From assembly GCF_004000925.1 (NCBI RefSeq), contig NZ_BIME01000010.1, positions 1 through 64,000 on the forward strand: a DNA stretch of 64,000 bases, in the 5' to 3' direction. The notes below the pieces were generated by a model, which was not told where the DNA came from, made no database searches, and saw only the letters and a list, made by a program, of their open reading frames with translations. The position numbers were made by a program, and so were the translations under genes. Positions 16,523-25,906 of this stretch are shown here, piece after piece. Source of the stretch: Paenibacillus illinoisensis NBRC 15959 (GTDB lineage Bacteria > Bacillota > Bacilli > Paenibacillales > Paenibacillaceae). How positions within the stretch are numbered: position 1 is the stretch's first letter; every line of letters begins with the position of its first letter.

Positions 16523-17263
16523 ATGGGAAACAGGGGTTTTATTGTTACTGGTACGTCCAAGGGGATTGGCCTGCAACTGGCTCAGTTGTTACTGGAACAG
16601 GGAGATCGGGTCTATGGAGTTTCACGGGAGACTGCTGAGCTTCTGCATGGCTATGACTTGTATAAGCATTTTAAGTATGATCTGAGTGATCTGATGGGTA
16701 TAGAAATGTTGGTGACACGAATACTGGAGCATATTCCTTTGCAGGAAACCGAGTTCATAGGACTTATTAATAATGCAGCAATGCTGGAACCCTTGAAGCC
16801 GATAGATCAGTGCAGCACAGAAGAGATAAGCACAAATTTGAATATTAGTTTGGGAGCCCCGATGATGTTGAGTTCTTCTTTTATACGGCAAACTAATCAT
16901 CTTGCTGCACGGCGGAAAATTGTGAATCTGACCTCGGGTTCAGGTAGTTATCCGGCGCCCTCCATGTCTGCATACTGTTCTTCAAAAGCTGGAATTAACA
17001 TGTTTTCGGCGAGTGTGGCGATGGAACAGTCTCAGAGGATGAACCCTGTAGAGGTCATGGCGTTCGATCCTGGCATGGTAGATACAGAATTACAGGCTGT
17101 GGCAAGAGGCAAGAGTGCAGATGAATTTGTGCTATCTGGTCTATTTAATCAAGTATATGAAGCCAAGCAATTAAGATCGCCACGGGAGGTAGCCAAGCAG
17201 CTCATTGAACGGATCGAAGAGATCAGTGATACAAACAAAGTCATACATACCATGGAGAGCTAG
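16523..17263 (+). CDS. short-chain dehydrogenase (YueD-like benzil reductase)
   Basis: This 246-residue SDR has the NADPH loop TGTSKGIG near the N-terminus, LINNAAM for the NNAG motif, catalytic Ser in LTSGSGSY, and Tyr-x-x-x-Lys in AYCSSKAG. FDPGMVDTELQ follows. Overall it matches the pattern of Bacillus YueD, which reduces benzil to (S)-benzoin; the physiological substrate is unknown. The start is set at 16523, after GGGGGAC, because the longer frame from 16469 overlaps the methyltransferase gene. Confidence 0.82.
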   Translation: MGNRGFIVTGTSKGIGLQLAQLLLEQGDRVYGVSRETAELLHGYDLYKHFKYDLSDLMGIEMLVTRILEHIPLQETEFIGLINNAAMLEPLKPIDQCSTEEISTNLNISLGAPMMLSSSFIRQTNHLAARRKIVNLTSGSGSYPAPSMSAYCSSKAGINMFSASVAMEQSQRMNPVEVMAFDPGMVDTELQAVARGKSADEFVLSGLFNQVYEAKQLRSPREVAKQLIERIEEISDTNKVIHTMES

Positions 17264-17422
17264 CAATATTCAGTACGTTTTCTCGATTTTACTGCTCCAT
17301 GTTAAGTTCCCTTTGATCTAACTTCAACTTCGCTGTAAACTGACAACATACTGAGATGGGATTAGTTCATTTGTAATTTAACGTATTCCAGCCTTAGAAG
17401 AACGGAAATGTGGTGAAGGACC

Positions 17423-18112
17423 TTGTTTAAAATTATGCTCATTGAAGACGATGAATCCTTATTCAGCGAGATCAAGGAAAGGCTGTCCCAATGGTCTTAT
17501 GACATATATGGCATACAGGATTTCGGCAAAGTCATGCAGGAGTATAGTGACGTTCAGCCGCAGCTGGTCATCATTGATATACAATTGCCCAAATATGACG
17601 GTTTTCACTGGTGCCGCATGATTCGAGCTCACTCGAACGTGCCCATTATCTTTTTGTCCTCACGGGATCATCCTACGGATATGGTCATGTCCATGCACCT
17701 GGGCGCGGATGATTTTATCCAGAAGCCCTTTCATTTCGACGTCTTGATCGCCAAAATCCAGGCCACTTTGCGTAGAGTATACAACTACAACACGGAACGC
17801 ATCGAACTTCGAACCTGGCGCGGGGCTGCGATAGAGTATGTGAAAAATACACTGACGCTGGGTTCAGAAGCGGTTCTTTTGACCAAAAACGAGATGTATA
17901 TTCTCAAAGTGCTGGTAGAGCACAAAAATCAGATTGTCACCCGTGAGGAAATGATTCGAAGCTTGTGGGATCATGAACACTTTGTGAGTGATAACACGCT
18001 GACGGTCAACGTCAATCGGCTTCGCAAGAAGCTCGAGCCACTTGGACTGGATGCGTATATCGAAACCAAAGTGGGACAGGGATATATGGCAACGGAAGAG
18101 GCCGAAGCATGA
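17423..18112 (+). CDS. BceR-like response regulator
   Basis: This 229-residue OmpR-family regulator has a receiver domain (MFKIMLIEDDE; phosphoacceptor Asp52 in VIIDIQLPKYDG; Lys in FIQKPFHFD) and a winged-helix domain (about 130-225, ending KVGQGYM). Regulators of this kind, next to an intramembrane-sensing kinase and an ATPase-permease pair, control defence against cell-wall-active peptide antibiotics such as bacitracin. The start is TTG, with AAGGAC nearby. Its stop overlaps the kinase start (ATGA). Confidence 0.92.
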   Translation: MFKIMLIEDDESLFSEIKERLSQWSYDIYGIQDFGKVMQEYSDVQPQLVIIDIQLPKYDGFHWCRMIRAHSNVPIIFLSSRDHPTDMVMSMHLGADDFIQKPFHFDVLIAKIQATLRRVYNYNTERIELRTWRGAAIEYVKNTLTLGSEAVLLTKNEMYILKVLVEHKNQIVTREEMIRSLWDHEHFVSDNTLTVNVNRLRKKLEPLGLDAYIETKVGQGYMATEEAEA

Positions 18113-19113
18113 TCGGCAAATACATCAGAGAAAAGCTCAGCTGGATCTTGCTGCTGGTAGCCATGCAGCTCATCATTTTGTTTGTTGCCTATATGGACTC
18201 TTCCATACCCCTTCAATCCTTGGCATACGTTGTTATCCTGAATGTGATGATTTGCATGGTGTTTATCTGGGCGAGATATCCGAGGGAAACCCGTTTTTAT
18301 AAAAAACTAACGACCTGGGACCATACCTATGATCTGGCAGATCTGGATACAGCCGAAAGTCCCTACGAGCTTATCGTGCAGGATGCCGTAACCTCTCAGA
18401 CCGAGCGCTATCGGAAGGAATCCTCATCTAGTCTGATTCTGCTCGAGCAGGAGAAGGACCAGATGTTATCTTGGATCCATGAGGTGAAGACACCGCTCAC
18501 GGCGCTACAGTTAATGATCGAACGTACCCCAGATGAGAAGCTGCGGAATCAGATGACGTACGAGTGGCTGCGAATTCATCAACTGCTCGATCAGCAGCTG
18601 CATCAGAAGCGAATTCCATTTATGCATAACGATCTGTTTATCGAAGAGACGGAGCTTGAACCGATTTTGAATGCGGAGATTCGAGCCTTGAAATCCTGGT
18701 GCATTTCCAAAGGCATCGGTTTCGATGTGTCTCTCAGTGTTACACGTGTTCTGACCGACAGCAAATGGCTGAGTTTTATGATCCGGCAGCTGCTGAGCAA
18801 TGCGGTGAAATACAGTGAATCCTCGGATATTATCATTGGAAGCTGGGAGCAGGAAGGACATCACGTTCTCTCAATTCAGGATCACGGGCGAGGAATTGAA
18901 GCGCAGGATTTACCCCGTATCTTCGATAAAGGCTTCACGTCAACTCGAGGCAGGCTGGAAGGTGCGGCAACCGGAATGGGGCTGTACCTGACCCGGCAGG
19001 TGGCACAGACGCTTCATATGGACATTCACGTCGAGTCTGCTCCCGGCGAAGGCACAACCGTCAAACTAACCTTCCCCCGGAAAAACGACATGGTGCATCT
19101 TGCGGGCGTGTGA
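18109..19113 (+). CDS. BceS-like intramembrane-sensing histidine kinase
   Basis: This 334-residue kinase has two N-terminal helices (about 12-28 and 36-55) with only a few residues outside, as in BceS-type kinases that sense through their permease rather than by an extracellular domain. The phosphoacceptor His124 is in SWIHEVKTPLTAL. The ATPase domain has an N box (RQLLSNAVKYS), G1 (DHGRGIE) and G2 (ATGMGLYL). The last codons overlap an operator-like inverted repeat for the next gene. Confidence 0.92.
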   Translation: MIGKYIREKLSWILLLVAMQLIILFVAYMDSSIPLQSLAYVVILNVMICMVFIWARYPRETRFYKKLTTWDHTYDLADLDTAESPYELIVQDAVTSQTERYRKESSSSLILLEQEKDQMLSWIHEVKTPLTALQLMIERTPDEKLRNQMTYEWLRIHQLLDQQLHQKRIPFMHNDLFIEETELEPILNAEIRALKSWCISKGIGFDVSLSVTRVLTDSKWLSFMIRQLLSNAVKYSESSDIIIGSWEQEGHHVLSIQDHGRGIEAQDLPRIFDKGFTSTRGRLEGAATGMGLYLTRQVAQTLHMDIHVESAPGEGTTVKLTFPRKNDMVHLAGV

Positions 19114-19126
19114 CAACAATGTCACA
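19109..19126 (+). promoter_or_regulatory. BceR-type operator (perfect inverted repeat)
   Basis: TGTGACA-ACAA-TGTCACA is a perfect 7+4+7 inverted repeat. It fits the known Bce-like regulator pattern TNACA-N4-TGTNA. It covers the stop codon of the kinase gene, about 90 bases before the ATPase start, the usual place for the BceR site that induces the transporter genes. I could not settle the -35 and -10 boxes of the promoter between it and the gene. Confidence 0.7.
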
Positions 19127-19213
19127 TGCTTTTTCGTTTTGTTCGGTGAATCGCACGATAAGTTGGCAGATCCCGCCTATGATAGAGACATACCAAAGGA
19201 GAGTGTGTGGGAT

Positions 19214-19969
19214 ATGTGGATACTGGAAGCCAAAAAAATTAGCAAAGTATATGGCAATAAACTGAATAAGCAGGAAGTTCTGAAAGGGATAGATCTCGGG
19301 GTTGGCAGAGGAGAATTTGTAGGCATCATGGGACCGTCGGGTTCAGGAAAAACAACATTACTTAATGTGCTCTCTTCGATAGACCGGGTAAGTCAGGGTA
19401 CCATTGAGATCGAAGGCAAGGAGTTCACCGGGATGAAGGAGAAGCAGCTTGCTGAATTTCGCAAACATCATCTTGGTTTTATTTTTCAGGAATATAACTT
19501 GCTTGATACGCTTACCGTGAAGGAAAATGTGCTGCTGCCGCTTTCCATCACGAGCGTGCCGAAGCAGGAAGCACATCGGAAGTTCGAACAAATTGCCCGT
19601 GAACTGGGCATTTATGAACTAAAAGACAAATACCCATCCGAAATTTCGGGTGGTCAGAAACAGCGGACCTCGGCTGCGCGAGCCTTTGTTCATGATCCGA
19701 GCATCATATTTGCCGATGAGCCGACAGGCGCACTGGACTCCAAATCAGCTTCGGATCTACTTGGCAAATTAAGCGAAATGAATGTCAAGCATCAGGCTAC
19801 CATTGTAATGGTCACTCACGATCCGGTTGCCGCGAGTTATTGCAGCAGGGTGATTTTCATCCGGGACGGGCAGATCTATACTCAATTGAATAAAGGAGAC
19901 GAGTCCCGTCAGTCCTTCTTCAACGACATTATCAAAACCCAAGGCGTGTTGGGTGGTGTGCAGCAATGA
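19214..19969 (+). CDS. BceA-like ABC transporter ATPase
   Basis: This 251-residue ATPase has Walker A GPSGSGKTT (40-48), a Q-loop FQEYNLLDT, the signature ISGGQKQR and Walker B IIFADEPTGALDS. This is the LolD/BceA class that pairs with FtsX-type permeases. With BceB it removes peptide antibiotics from their lipid targets and takes part in signalling to the kinase. The start is ATG 19214, with AAGGAGAG ten bases upstream. Its stop overlaps the permease start. Confidence 0.93.
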   Translation: MWILEAKKISKVYGNKLNKQEVLKGIDLGVGRGEFVGIMGPSGSGKTTLLNVLSSIDRVSQGTIEIEGKEFTGMKEKQLAEFRKHHLGFIFQEYNLLDTLTVKENVLLPLSITSVPKQEAHRKFEQIARELGIYELKDKYPSEISGGQKQRTSAARAFVHDPSIIFADEPTGALDSKSASDLLGKLSEMNVKHQATIVMVTHDPVAASYCSRVIFIRDGQIYTQLNKGDESRQSFFNDIIKTQGVLGGVQQ

Positions 19970-21891
19970 GCTTGCGTTACATCATCTTCCGCAATCTGAG
20001 AAAGAACCTGAAAAGCTATTATTTATATGTATTTGCGCTTATTTTTAGCGTGGCCTTATATTTTTCATTTGTGACGCTGCAGTATGATCCTTCCATGGAT
20101 GAAGTGGCGGCCTCAACCAAAGGAGCGGCGGCGATCGGTACGTCTTCCGTATTATTGATCGTCATTGTGGGCATTTTCCTGCTCTACGCCAACACCATCT
20201 TTATTAAGAGACGCAGCAAGGAGATTGGTTTATTTCAGTCAATTGGGCTGACGAAAGGGAAAATTTTTGGCATTCTGAGTACGGAAAATTTCGTTCTCTA
20301 TTTTGGCTCCATGGCGGTAGGTGTTCTGATCGGTTTCCTTGGTTCCAAGCTGGTGCTGATGATTTTGTTCAAGATCCTTGGCGTTGATGCGATGACGAAA
20401 CTGTATTTCTCTCCGATGGCTTTGGTCCAGACCCTGATTGTGTTTGCGGTGCTGTACTTGCTCATCATGCTGATGAATTATACCTTTATCAAGGCACAGA
20501 GTATTCTCTCGCTTTTTCGGGTAACGGCTAAGGCTGAGCAGCAGGTGCAGAAGATGTCTATCGCACAGATCATCATCGGCATCCTGGGTATTGTCCTGAT
20601 TGTGTTCGGATACGTATTATCCGCAAGGATGTTCAGCGGCCATGCACTGGATATGCAGCAGCTGATGTATATGATGCTCCTGATCCTATTTTCGGTCATC
20701 CTGGGCACGTATCTGTTCTACAAGGGTTCAGTTAGTTTTATATTTAATCTGATTCGCAAAAGCAAAAACGGCTACCTTTCCATCCATGAAGTCTTGTCGC
20801 TATCCTCCATCATGTTCCGTATGAAGTCGAATGCCCTGCTGCTTACGATTATTACGACGGTGTCCGCGCTTGCCATCGGCATGCTGTCACTGAGTTACAT
20901 TTCATACTATTCGGCTGAAGCCCAAGCGAAAGAAAGCTTGCCGGAAGATTTCTCTTTTGCTCAGGCGAGTGTAAAAAATCGGTTTGTAGCGGAGCTTGAA
21001 GAGAAACAGATTCCATATGAGGTGAAGCACAGACAGCCCATTTATATTGAAATCGATGCAAGCGAAGTAATGGACGATTCATTGAAAGGAGAGCTTCTAT
21101 TCAGCAGCGTGGTCAGTGACAGCATGGTCGATGATATGGATCTGAAGCCTGGTGAAGTGATCTTTATGGGTTATGGCAATGTTGTTAAGCAGATGATTTC
21201 CATTCAGGAAAAGGGTTCAGTCGTTCTGCATGGCTTGAAGCAAACCATCGATCAACAGTTGGTCGGTACAACCAAACAGGGAGTTCTTCCTGTATACTAC
21301 ACCGGGGGTACGCCCGTAGCTGTTGTAGATGAAACAGTTTATCAGCAGCTTCAGAAGGATCTCGATCCCAAGCTTCAGGAAGACGAGCCGACGGACTATT
21401 ATGGTGTGCGCATTGTGAACGATAAGCAAGCAGAAGAGGCTTATGGCGTTTTCCAAGAAGAACAGCTTACCGCCCCAAGCTTCTCGCAGATCGAGTTCAG
21501 AAATAACCAACGCACTAGTATGGGGCTGATCATGTTTATTGTGGGTTTCCTTGGTCTGACCTTCCTGATTACTTCTGGATGTATCCTTTACTTTAAACAA
21601 ATGAATGAAAGTGAAGAAGAAAAACCGAGCTATACCATCCTGCGTAAACTTGGATTCACACAGGGCAATCTGCTGCACGGCATTCAACTCAAGCAGGTCT
21701 TCAATTTCGGAATTCCGCTGGTGGTGGGATTGAGTCATAGTTATTTTGCGGTGAAATCCGGGTGGTTCTTCTTCGGTACGGAACTGGTGACACCAACAAT
21801 CATTGTCATGATTCTGTACACACTGCTATATTCTATCTTTGGACTGTTATCGGTGTGGTATTACAAGCGGGTTATCAAGGAAGCGTTGTAG
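19966..21891 (+). CDS. BceB-like ABC transporter permease
   Basis: This 641-residue permease has the ten-helix layout of BceB-type proteins: an FtsX domain in the N-terminal half, a large extracellular domain (about 310-510) between helices 7 and 8, and three final helices. The outer domain is where peptide-antibiotic specificity lies in this family. Sequence alone does not tell whether the ligand is bacitracin, nisin or a cationic peptide. A terminator follows. Confidence 0.92.
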   Translation: MSLRYIIFRNLRKNLKSYYLYVFALIFSVALYFSFVTLQYDPSMDEVAASTKGAAAIGTSSVLLIVIVGIFLLYANTIFIKRRSKEIGLFQSIGLTKGKIFGILSTENFVLYFGSMAVGVLIGFLGSKLVLMILFKILGVDAMTKLYFSPMALVQTLIVFAVLYLLIMLMNYTFIKAQSILSLFRVTAKAEQQVQKMSIAQIIIGILGIVLIVFGYVLSARMFSGHALDMQQLMYMMLLILFSVILGTYLFYKGSVSFIFNLIRKSKNGYLSIHEVLSLSSIMFRMKSNALLLTIITTVSALAIGMLSLSYISYYSAEAQAKESLPEDFSFAQASVKNRFVAELEEKQIPYEVKHRQPIYIEIDASEVMDDSLKGELLFSSVVSDSMVDDMDLKPGEVIFMGYGNVVKQMISIQEKGSVVLHGLKQTIDQQLVGTTKQGVLPVYYTGGTPVAVVDETVYQQLQKDLDPKLQEDEPTDYYGVRIVNDKQAEEAYGVFQEEQLTAPSFSQIEFRNNQRTSMGLIMFIVGFLGLTFLITSGCILYFKQMNESEEEKPSYTILRKLGFTQGNLLHGIQLKQVFNFGIPLVVGLSHSYFAVKSGWFFFGTELVTPTIIVMILYTLLYSIFGLLSVWYYKRVIKEAL

Positions 21892-21923
21892 ATCGTAATG
21901 AATGATATGGAAAAATATCACGT

Positions 21924-21963
21924 AAAAAGGTCAGGCTGTCTCTCTGCAGCCCTGGCCTTTTTG
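21924..21963 (+). terminator. Rho-independent terminator of the Bce-like operon
   Basis: AAAAAGGTCAGGCTG pairs with CAGCCCTGGCCTTTTT (two mismatches), ending in a T tract. It begins 33 bases after the permease stop. Confidence 0.85.
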
Positions 21964-22222
21964 TTATCACGATCAAGGAATTGATTCCGCCTTTATCCAG
22001 CAGTTGCTCCACTCCATCAACCATGAAAATCCGACTCTGTTCTGAACCTGACAATATAAACATGTTTTGCAGGTTCAAATCGCCTGCTGGCTAGTCTTTT
22101 TGTGTAGGTTTAGATATCACGTTCAAAAAATACCTCTTGGAAAAACAGGTGATAAATGGATGATGGACGAAATCATTAGAAGTAAGAGAACTTTCGGATG
22201 AGTTATCATGAAAGGGGTAGAT

Positions 22223-22300
22223 ATGTTGAATTGGGCTAATCGAATCACGCTCGCTAGGATGGCTTTTCTCCGGGATGAATTACATACGGATGAACTATAA
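22223..22300 (+). pseudogene. possible N-terminal remnant of a CDP-alcohol phosphatidyltransferase
   Basis: An ATG with GAAAGGGG nine bases upstream opens a frame of only 25 codons. Its translation, MLNWANRITLARMAF and then an unrelated tail, resembles the start of PgsA-type phosphatidyltransferases, which typically begin with N-[LV]-[PA]-N-[RK]-I-T-L-x-R. Nothing of the rest of such a gene follows. The remainder of the 21964-22369 stretch, apart from a hairpin GAACCT/AGGTTC at about 22044-22076, holds nothing that I can name. Confidence 0.3.
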
Positions 22301-22369
22301 GATGCTTCAATTAGGAAAATAGATTAGGGGAATACGGTTTACCTGTTCAGATGAAGGAGGTTAATAGCA

Positions 22370-22969
22370 CTGATTAAAGCTAAAATTTTGCTTGTCAAAC
22401 CAGGTTCGTTAATAGAAGAGGAAACGGGGACGGATAACTGGCTGATGGCTGTGACACAACAGCCGGAAGTTCAGTATGCCGATGTAAATGATCGTAATCA
22501 GATAAATCGATTGATGAGGAGTAGAAAGTTTGGACTTGACGCTCTTCAGATGGCTATTCACGTATTCGATGCTAGCGGACAACCTTTAATTGGATATGAA
22601 GTCCCAAGTGGCTTGAATATTTGGCACGATTATCTGAAAGCGATTCGTATGTTGATGGAGAAGGGCAAAGTCTGTGTGAGTTACGGCATTGATCCGCTCT
22701 TGCTTGAAATGGAGCAGTATGCAAACGGACAAATAAGGTTTGCTATACGTTTGGAGCTAGTTCCCCAGCATATACTCACACAGTTCACCATACATGCCCG
22801 CACGTTTCTGCTGGAAATTTTGAGATCTATTGAATTCCTATGGAGCAAGATGTTGCATGAGTACCATCCACCAAGTGGGCTCGATATATCCAGACCGGAA
22901 GATGACGGTGAAGAGCTATTTATAGAAATTAAGGCATTGCGTAAATGGGTATCAGAGTTACCCGAATAG
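22370..22969 (+). CDS. protein of unknown function, probable non-ATG start
   Basis: The frame encodes about 199 residues, starting (L/M)IKAKILLVKPGSL. AAGGAGG at 22354-22360 lies nine bases before CTG 22370 and twelve before ATT 22373. The first standard start (TTG 22388) is 27 bases away. I therefore favour a CTG or ATT start, which would be rare. The protein is mixed alpha/beta and has no signal peptide, membrane helix or known motif; a middle segment (VFDASGQPLIGYEVPSG) is beta-hairpin-like. A strong terminator follows, so it is a single-gene unit. Confidence 0.65.
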   Translation: MIKAKILLVKPGSLIEEETGTDNWLMAVTQQPEVQYADVNDRNQINRLMRSRKFGLDALQMAIHVFDASGQPLIGYEVPSGLNIWHDYLKAIRMLMEKGKVCVSYGIDPLLLEMEQYANGQIRFAIRLELVPQHILTQFTIHARTFLLEILRSIEFLWSKMLHEYHPPSGLDISRPEDDGEELFIEIKALRKWVSELPE

Positions 22970-22980
22970 TATACTGCAAG

Positions 22981-23018
22981 AAACGGAACCTTGATGAAAA
23001 AATGCAGGTTCCGTTTTT
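22981..23018 (+). terminator. Rho-independent terminator
   Basis: AAACGGAACCT (22981-22991) pairs perfectly with AGGTTCCGTTT around a 14-base loop and runs into TTTTT. Confidence 0.88.
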
Positions 23019-23147
23019 CTATAACAAAGCAGCAATCAAAAAAATATAGGGCCTTAGCAGCGTTCCCGAGTATACTTGTAGTAGTAGCTGAAACCACATG
23101 ATACATATCGGAAAATGGCACAAGTGTGCTGATTCAGGAGGATTTTA

Positions 23148-25775
23148 ATGCACCAAGAGCATACCGTGGGTCTAGAGGAAAACTGGATTCAATTCATGAT
23201 ATTAAAGACCAAACTGGAACTGCCTCCCTTGCCTCCAAATACGTTGGATCGTCCAAGGCTCAGTTCAACCAGAGAACAATTATACAACTTTAAAGTCACG
23301 CTGCTTACTGCTCCGGCGGGCTCTGGGAAATCCACATTGTTAGGCAGCTGGGTGCAGCACGAGCAAGCAGCCTGTGTTTGTCTGGATGACAAAGATCAGG
23401 ACCCGCTTCAATTTTGGTTGTATGTTATTCACGCGCTTGATCGGGTTAAGCCGGATTTCTGCCGTGAAATCTTAGCGCATTTTTTGCGAGGATACAGCAT
23501 GGATCCGCGATCAGCACTGGTGTTGTTAATGAATCACCTTGCCTTGGCAGAGAGTCCGGTATTACTTATTTTGGATGATTACCATGCTGTAACCCAAGCA
23601 GAGATTCATGACCAAATGGAGTATTTTGTTGAGAATATGCCTCCGTCCGTTCATCTCGTATTATCGAGTCGGACATCTCCGCCGCTCAAGCTGGAGAAGC
23701 TGAAGCTTCGCGGGGAACTCAGGCAGGTTATGCTTCAGGATCTGGCGTTCACCGCCGAAGAAGGAGTAAAGTTCTGTCAGGATGCCCTGAAGCTCAACGT
23801 TACCAGTTCCGATGTCCATGACTGGGTGCAGCAGACGGAAGGGTGGGTGGCCGGGCTTAAGCTGCTGGCTCTGTCCTATACCGATAGCACAGAACAAGTA
23901 AGATCGCGCAGTGCCAATCGACGGGCTCCAACTTCTCAGGATGATCAGCATCACTACGGCGATCGGTCAGTTTCCGAATATTTGCTGGAGGAAGTGTTTC
24001 AGCGGCAATCCCCGGAAATGCAGCATTTCTTGCTCAGCACCTCTGTCGTACAGCGGATGAATGGAGATCTATGCAGAGCACTGACCGATATAAGTGAAGC
24101 TCCGCAATTGCTCAGACATCTGGAGAAGGAGCATCTGTTTCTAATTACAATGGATCGGGGAGCGTACTGGTTCCGTTATCATCATATGTTCTCATCCTTT
24201 TTGCGGCGTGAGCTTGCTCGTTCCGGAACGGAACAGGTGAACGCACTTCATGCGAAGGCTGCACGGTGGTACGAACAGCAAGGATATGCAGCTGAAGCAC
24301 TGGATCATTATATTCACGGACAGCATGTGCAGGATGCGGCCCGGCTGCTGGAGGAGTTATTTGCACATTTTATTATGGGTGAATGGTGGACACTTCGAAG
24401 GTACTTCGATGTTCTGCCACAGGAGGTAGTGAAGGCTCGTCCCAAATTGTATATGTCCTATTTATTTCTTATTGCTCGTGAACGGCCATATGGTGAGATG
24501 ATGAAAGAGCTTGATGGACTGGAGCATATGATTCAGGTCCATTTACAGGACCAATTGCCACCCGAGATAAGCAGTTACTTGCTGCAGGTCGTTTGTGTGA
24601 TGAGGGCTTATATGGCTTATCTAAACAGGGATTTACAAGGGCTGTCTGACCATCTGATATTCTATATCGATCAAGGTTATCCGGATGATATTGCGTTTCA
24701 GTATATGGATTATGACCGGAGGGAAAGCATGCGTCTTCGCAGCTTCCACGGTGTGAACGGTTCCCTGCAACGAGGCGAACAATGCTTCGGTGCAATCACG
24801 AATCGCTGGTTTGCAGAGAGTTCTTATGCGACCTCCTATTATGGTACTGGCTACGCTGAAATAAAGCTGGAGCAAAATCGCTTGTCCGAAGCGATTCATT
24901 ATGCGGATCGTGCTCTTGAAATTGCACTCCAGATCAAAGTCGCTGCACTTCTAGTACCAGCCTACGTTCTCAAAGCAAGAATAGAAATGGCTCAAGGTAG
25001 ACCGAATGAAGGGGTGAAGCTGCTGCAGCAGCTCTGCGTTCTGTTATCTGTCAAGGATCTGGAATACTGGCAGCCGATCATTCAGGCACATCAATACCGG
25101 TTGCAACTCGAGATTCAACCTACAGCAACAGCACAGCTCGTGGTTGATGACTCCATTATCGAAATGGTGAACCCTGAGATTAGCTGTGATCAGGTATTCA
25201 GCTCGCTTGTACGTGTGCGGGCTAAACTCTTGTTAGGGGATGATGAAGAGTCCTTAAATGAGCTGAAACGCATACGTACACTTGCTGAAGAACGGAACTG
25301 GTTAACGGAACAAGTCGAATGTGGACTGCTTGAGGCTCAGATTCTTCAACGCCAAGGGCGTCAGGAGGAGTGTATGGCTCCGCTGCTGCGCGCTATAGCG
25401 ATTGGCAGTTCCGAGGGCTACATTCGTTCTTTTATAAACGAAGGCCAACCCGTCAAGAGCCTTTTGCAGCACTATCTGCATTTGCGTCGTACGCATTCCA
25501 TACCAGATTTGGGCATTAAACTGGCCTATGTAAAGGAACTGCTATCTGCATTTGCAAAAGAAAACCGGGATGGTATTCCCTCCGTGCGGCTTAGTCCCAT
25601 GGAGCAAAGAGTATTTGGCTACATTGCTGAGGGGTTAACCAGCAAACAAATCGCAGCTGAGTTTGGAATTTCAGCAGGAACGGTTAATACGCATATCAGG
25701 CGGGTGTTTGCGAAGCTAGGCGCGAGTAGTCGTGCGCATGCCGTACAGATTGCTGAACAGCAGGGCTGGCTGTGA
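23148..25775 (+). CDS. MalT-like LuxR-family ATP-dependent transcriptional activator
   Basis: This 875-residue regulator has the STAND architecture of MalT. The P-loop is APAGSGKST (55-63), Walker B is PVLLILDDYH, and LSSRTSPPL is the sensor-1 region. Winged-helix and TPR-like helical repeats fill about 250-780. The C-terminal LuxR helix-turn-helix (about 810-870) reads LSPMEQRVFGYIAEGLTSKQ onward. Such proteins activate transcription when an inducer, often a sugar, and ATP bind. AGGAGG precedes the ATG. The target may be the adjacent surface-protein gene, but that rests only on position. Confidence 0.88.
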   Translation: MHQEHTVGLEENWIQFMILKTKLELPPLPPNTLDRPRLSSTREQLYNFKVTLLTAPAGSGKSTLLGSWVQHEQAACVCLDDKDQDPLQFWLYVIHALDRVKPDFCREILAHFLRGYSMDPRSALVLLMNHLALAESPVLLILDDYHAVTQAEIHDQMEYFVENMPPSVHLVLSSRTSPPLKLEKLKLRGELRQVMLQDLAFTAEEGVKFCQDALKLNVTSSDVHDWVQQTEGWVAGLKLLALSYTDSTEQVRSRSANRRAPTSQDDQHHYGDRSVSEYLLEEVFQRQSPEMQHFLLSTSVVQRMNGDLCRALTDISEAPQLLRHLEKEHLFLITMDRGAYWFRYHHMFSSFLRRELARSGTEQVNALHAKAARWYEQQGYAAEALDHYIHGQHVQDAARLLEELFAHFIMGEWWTLRRYFDVLPQEVVKARPKLYMSYLFLIARERPYGEMMKELDGLEHMIQVHLQDQLPPEISSYLLQVVCVMRAYMAYLNRDLQGLSDHLIFYIDQGYPDDIAFQYMDYDRRESMRLRSFHGVNGSLQRGEQCFGAITNRWFAESSYATSYYGTGYAEIKLEQNRLSEAIHYADRALEIALQIKVAALLVPAYVLKARIEMAQGRPNEGVKLLQQLCVLLSVKDLEYWQPIIQAHQYRLQLEIQPTATAQLVVDDSIIEMVNPEISCDQVFSSLVRVRAKLLLGDDEESLNELKRIRTLAEERNWLTEQVECGLLEAQILQRQGRQEECMAPLLRAIAIGSSEGYIRSFINEGQPVKSLLQHYLHLRRTHSIPDLGIKLAYVKELLSAFAKENRDGIPSVRLSPMEQRVFGYIAEGLTSKQIAAEFGISAGTVNTHIRRVFAKLGASSRAHAVQIAEQQGWL

Positions 25776-25906
25776 ATGTGCAGCAAGCTGTCTATCGTTT
25801 TGTAGACTATTTTCTCATGGAAGTCTCTCCTACAATAAAGACAATTAATAACTTTGCTGTTTAAGAAAAAGCACGGTTAGAGTCATGTGGGAGGTAAAGC
25901 TTAACA

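Noticed and set aside
21875..22078. A 67-codon minus-strand frame after the Bce permease gene
   Set aside because: Its 3' half is made of the terminator hairpin and the end of the permease gene; no binding site and no recognisable family.
25789..25816. Small hairpin GTCTA..TAGAC after the LuxR regulator gene as a terminator
   Set aside because: The stem is only five base pairs and A/T-rich, with a short T tract; too weak to call.
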